DNA of 64,000 bases, taken from assembly GCF_900142645.1 (NCBI RefSeq), contig NZ_FRBP01000003.1:1-64000 (forward strand). The letters run 5' to 3'. Below the pieces are notes generated by a model. It had not been told where the DNA came from, searched no databases, and saw only the letters and a program-made list of their open reading frames with translations. Within the stretch, counting starts at the first letter, position 1, and each line of letters begins with the position of its first letter. The DNA comes from Eubacterium callanderi (GTDB taxonomy: Bacteria > Bacillota > Clostridia > Eubacteriales > Eubacteriaceae). This document shows positions 63,035 to 64,000 of the stretch, in pieces. The position numbers were made by a program, and so were the translations under genes.

Positions 63035-64000
63035 TTAAAAATTAAATGTGTGGAAAATATCATCAAATGTTTCTCCACGCTTAATTAGCTCAACACCTTC
63101 TCCAGTCTCTATATTCATATTGCAAATATCTACAACTGGAAAATTCGGAAGAATAAATGGTGGTTTCATTACTAATGAATAAGATCCACAATTATTGATT
63201 ATTATTACATCGCCAGCGGCAAGTTCTCCGCAGTAGTCCTTATTCAAAACATCCCCTTCAATACAAGTAAACCCAACCATATCTAGGTTTTCATATTGTT
63301 TTCCTTCATTCATATGGATTACCTCCATTGGAGGATTTATACCTGCCATACTGATATTTTTCTGACTACCAAGAACTGTAGCAATATACTTACCTCTGAC
63401 ATTCTTTATTGTCTTAACACTCCCAACAAATTTCATACAATCACCTACTAATGCAGAACCAGGTTCGATTACAAGTTCAGGCTTAATCTCTTTATCATTA
63501 AAGTATTCTGCGAATACTGCTGCAGCCACTTCGGCATATGCTTGATAGTCTGGAATATCTGCTGTGAATTGTGCTTTTAATGATTCTGGCATCTTACCAA
63601 ACAAACCACCACCAATGTCAATTCTCTCAGGAATCACTCCAAATTGATCTAAGACATTAATCATTCCCTTTGCTCTTGCTGGCCAATACTCAATTTGTCT
63701 CTTAGCAAAATGACAGTGAAAGTTGATGAAATGAAGATTTTTTGATGTAGTTACAATTTCAAGTGCTCGCTTAAAATCATCACCAGTGATATCAAAACCA
63801 AACCTTGATACAACACCATCATGTACATCATAGTTACAACGAATGCCTACATTCAGTATAGTTTCCACTGAATTAGCAAAATCTCTAATCTCTTTAGTTT
63901 CATCGATTGAATCGCTATTTACAGTTCCCCCGGCAACAAGGAATTCTCTCATCTTCTCTGAATCTTTAATAGGCCCATTCCAAATAATACGCTTCGGCTC
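63035..64000 (-). CDS. PLP-dependent decarboxylase (DAP/ornithine decarboxylase family), N-terminus beyond window
   Basis: The frame is open through the right edge (KRIIWNGPIKDSEK precedes the first internal Met), so the N-terminus with the PLP lysine is outside. Visible motifs of fold-type III decarboxylases are RIDIGGGLFG, EPGSALVGD and CIEGDVL, the last carrying the active-site Cys-x-x-Asp-like element. It is related to diaminopimelate decarboxylase. Within a polysaccharide operon it may form a decarboxylated amino acid for attachment to the polymer, or be a lysine-pathway paralogue. Confidence 0.82.
   Translation of the reverse strand, partial: EPKRIIWNGPIKDSEKMREFLVAGGTVNSDSIDETKEIRDFANSVETILNVGIRCNYDVHDGVVSRFGFDITGDDFKRALEIVTTSKNLHFINFHCHFAKRQIEYWPARAKGMINVLDQFGVIPERIDIGGGLFGKMPESLKAQFTADIPDYQAYAEVAAAVFAEYFNDKEIKPELVIEPGSALVGDCMKFVGSVKTIKNVRGKYIATVLGSQKNISMAGINPPMEVIHMNEGKQYENLDMVGFTCIEGDVLNKDYCGELAAGDVIIINNCGSYSLVMKPPFILPNFPVVDICNMNIETGEGVELIKRGETFDDIFHTFNF

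Noticed and set aside
1-64000. CRISPR arrays, rRNA and tRNA genes, known riboswitches
   Set aside because: I saw no regularly spaced repeats, no recognisable rRNA or tRNA signatures and no riboswitch consensus on reading through; a covariance-model scan would be needed to exclude them fully.

Overview
The window reads as chromosomal DNA of a low-GC Gram-positive anaerobe (Firmicutes/Bacillota), most likely a gut commensal. The evidence is strong AGGAGG-type ribosome binding sites, a YSIRK-like signal peptide, a sortase-assembled pilus, a bile salt hydrolase, and an integrated element of a type common in gut Clostridia (tyrosine integrase, MobA/MobL relaxase, TnpV). I cannot name the genus from sequence alone.

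Layout. (1) 1-10 kb: a large secreted surface protein running off the left edge, a bile salt hydrolase, an AraC-type regulator and an IbrA/IbrB-like pair, separated by long AT-rich gene-poor stretches. (2) 10.4-24.4 kb: a catabolic island with a DeoR regulator, HAD phosphatase, two FGGY kinases, a glycerol-1-phosphate-dehydrogenase-like enzyme, a GlpA-like/FAD/DUF1667 oxidation complex on the other strand, a TIM-barrel protein and an EutH-like transporter. It forms at least three transcription units with good promoters, and an identical 11-bp motif lies just downstream of each one, so it looks like one regulon, probably under the DeoR protein. The substrate is unknown; a small polyol or amino-alcohol fits best. 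(3) 24.7-32.8 kb: a GC-richer integrative mobilizable element with integrase, XRE regulator, excisionase, oriT-like hairpins, relaxase, TnpV, and cargo of an Ntn-type amidase, a C39-like cysteine peptidase and a TetR regulator. (4) 33.4-40.4 kb: a cold shock protein, a second sugar module (SDR, FGGY kinase, divergent DapA-family aldolase and DeoC) and an ABC exporter. (5) 41-48.3 kb: a sortase C pilus operon (tip adhesin, pilin, sortase). (6) 48.9-54.3 kb: an intact mazEF, a truncated mazF paralogue, a badly broken hicAB, a lone peptide-binding lipoprotein, and IS200 and IS110 debris. (7) 54.3-64 kb: a Wzx/Wzy-type cell-surface polysaccharide operon on the minus strand, continuing past the right edge.

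How the parts fit: regions 1, 5 and 7 build the cell surface; regions 2 and 4 are two accessory carbohydrate/polyol pathways; the two Ntn amidases (3145 and 29277) could act on amide-conjugated molecules such as bile salts. The items most worth a second look are the EutH-containing island with its shared operator, the HAD phosphatase that has no ordinary start codon ahead of its catalytic Asp, the structured putative oriT, and the IbrAB pair.
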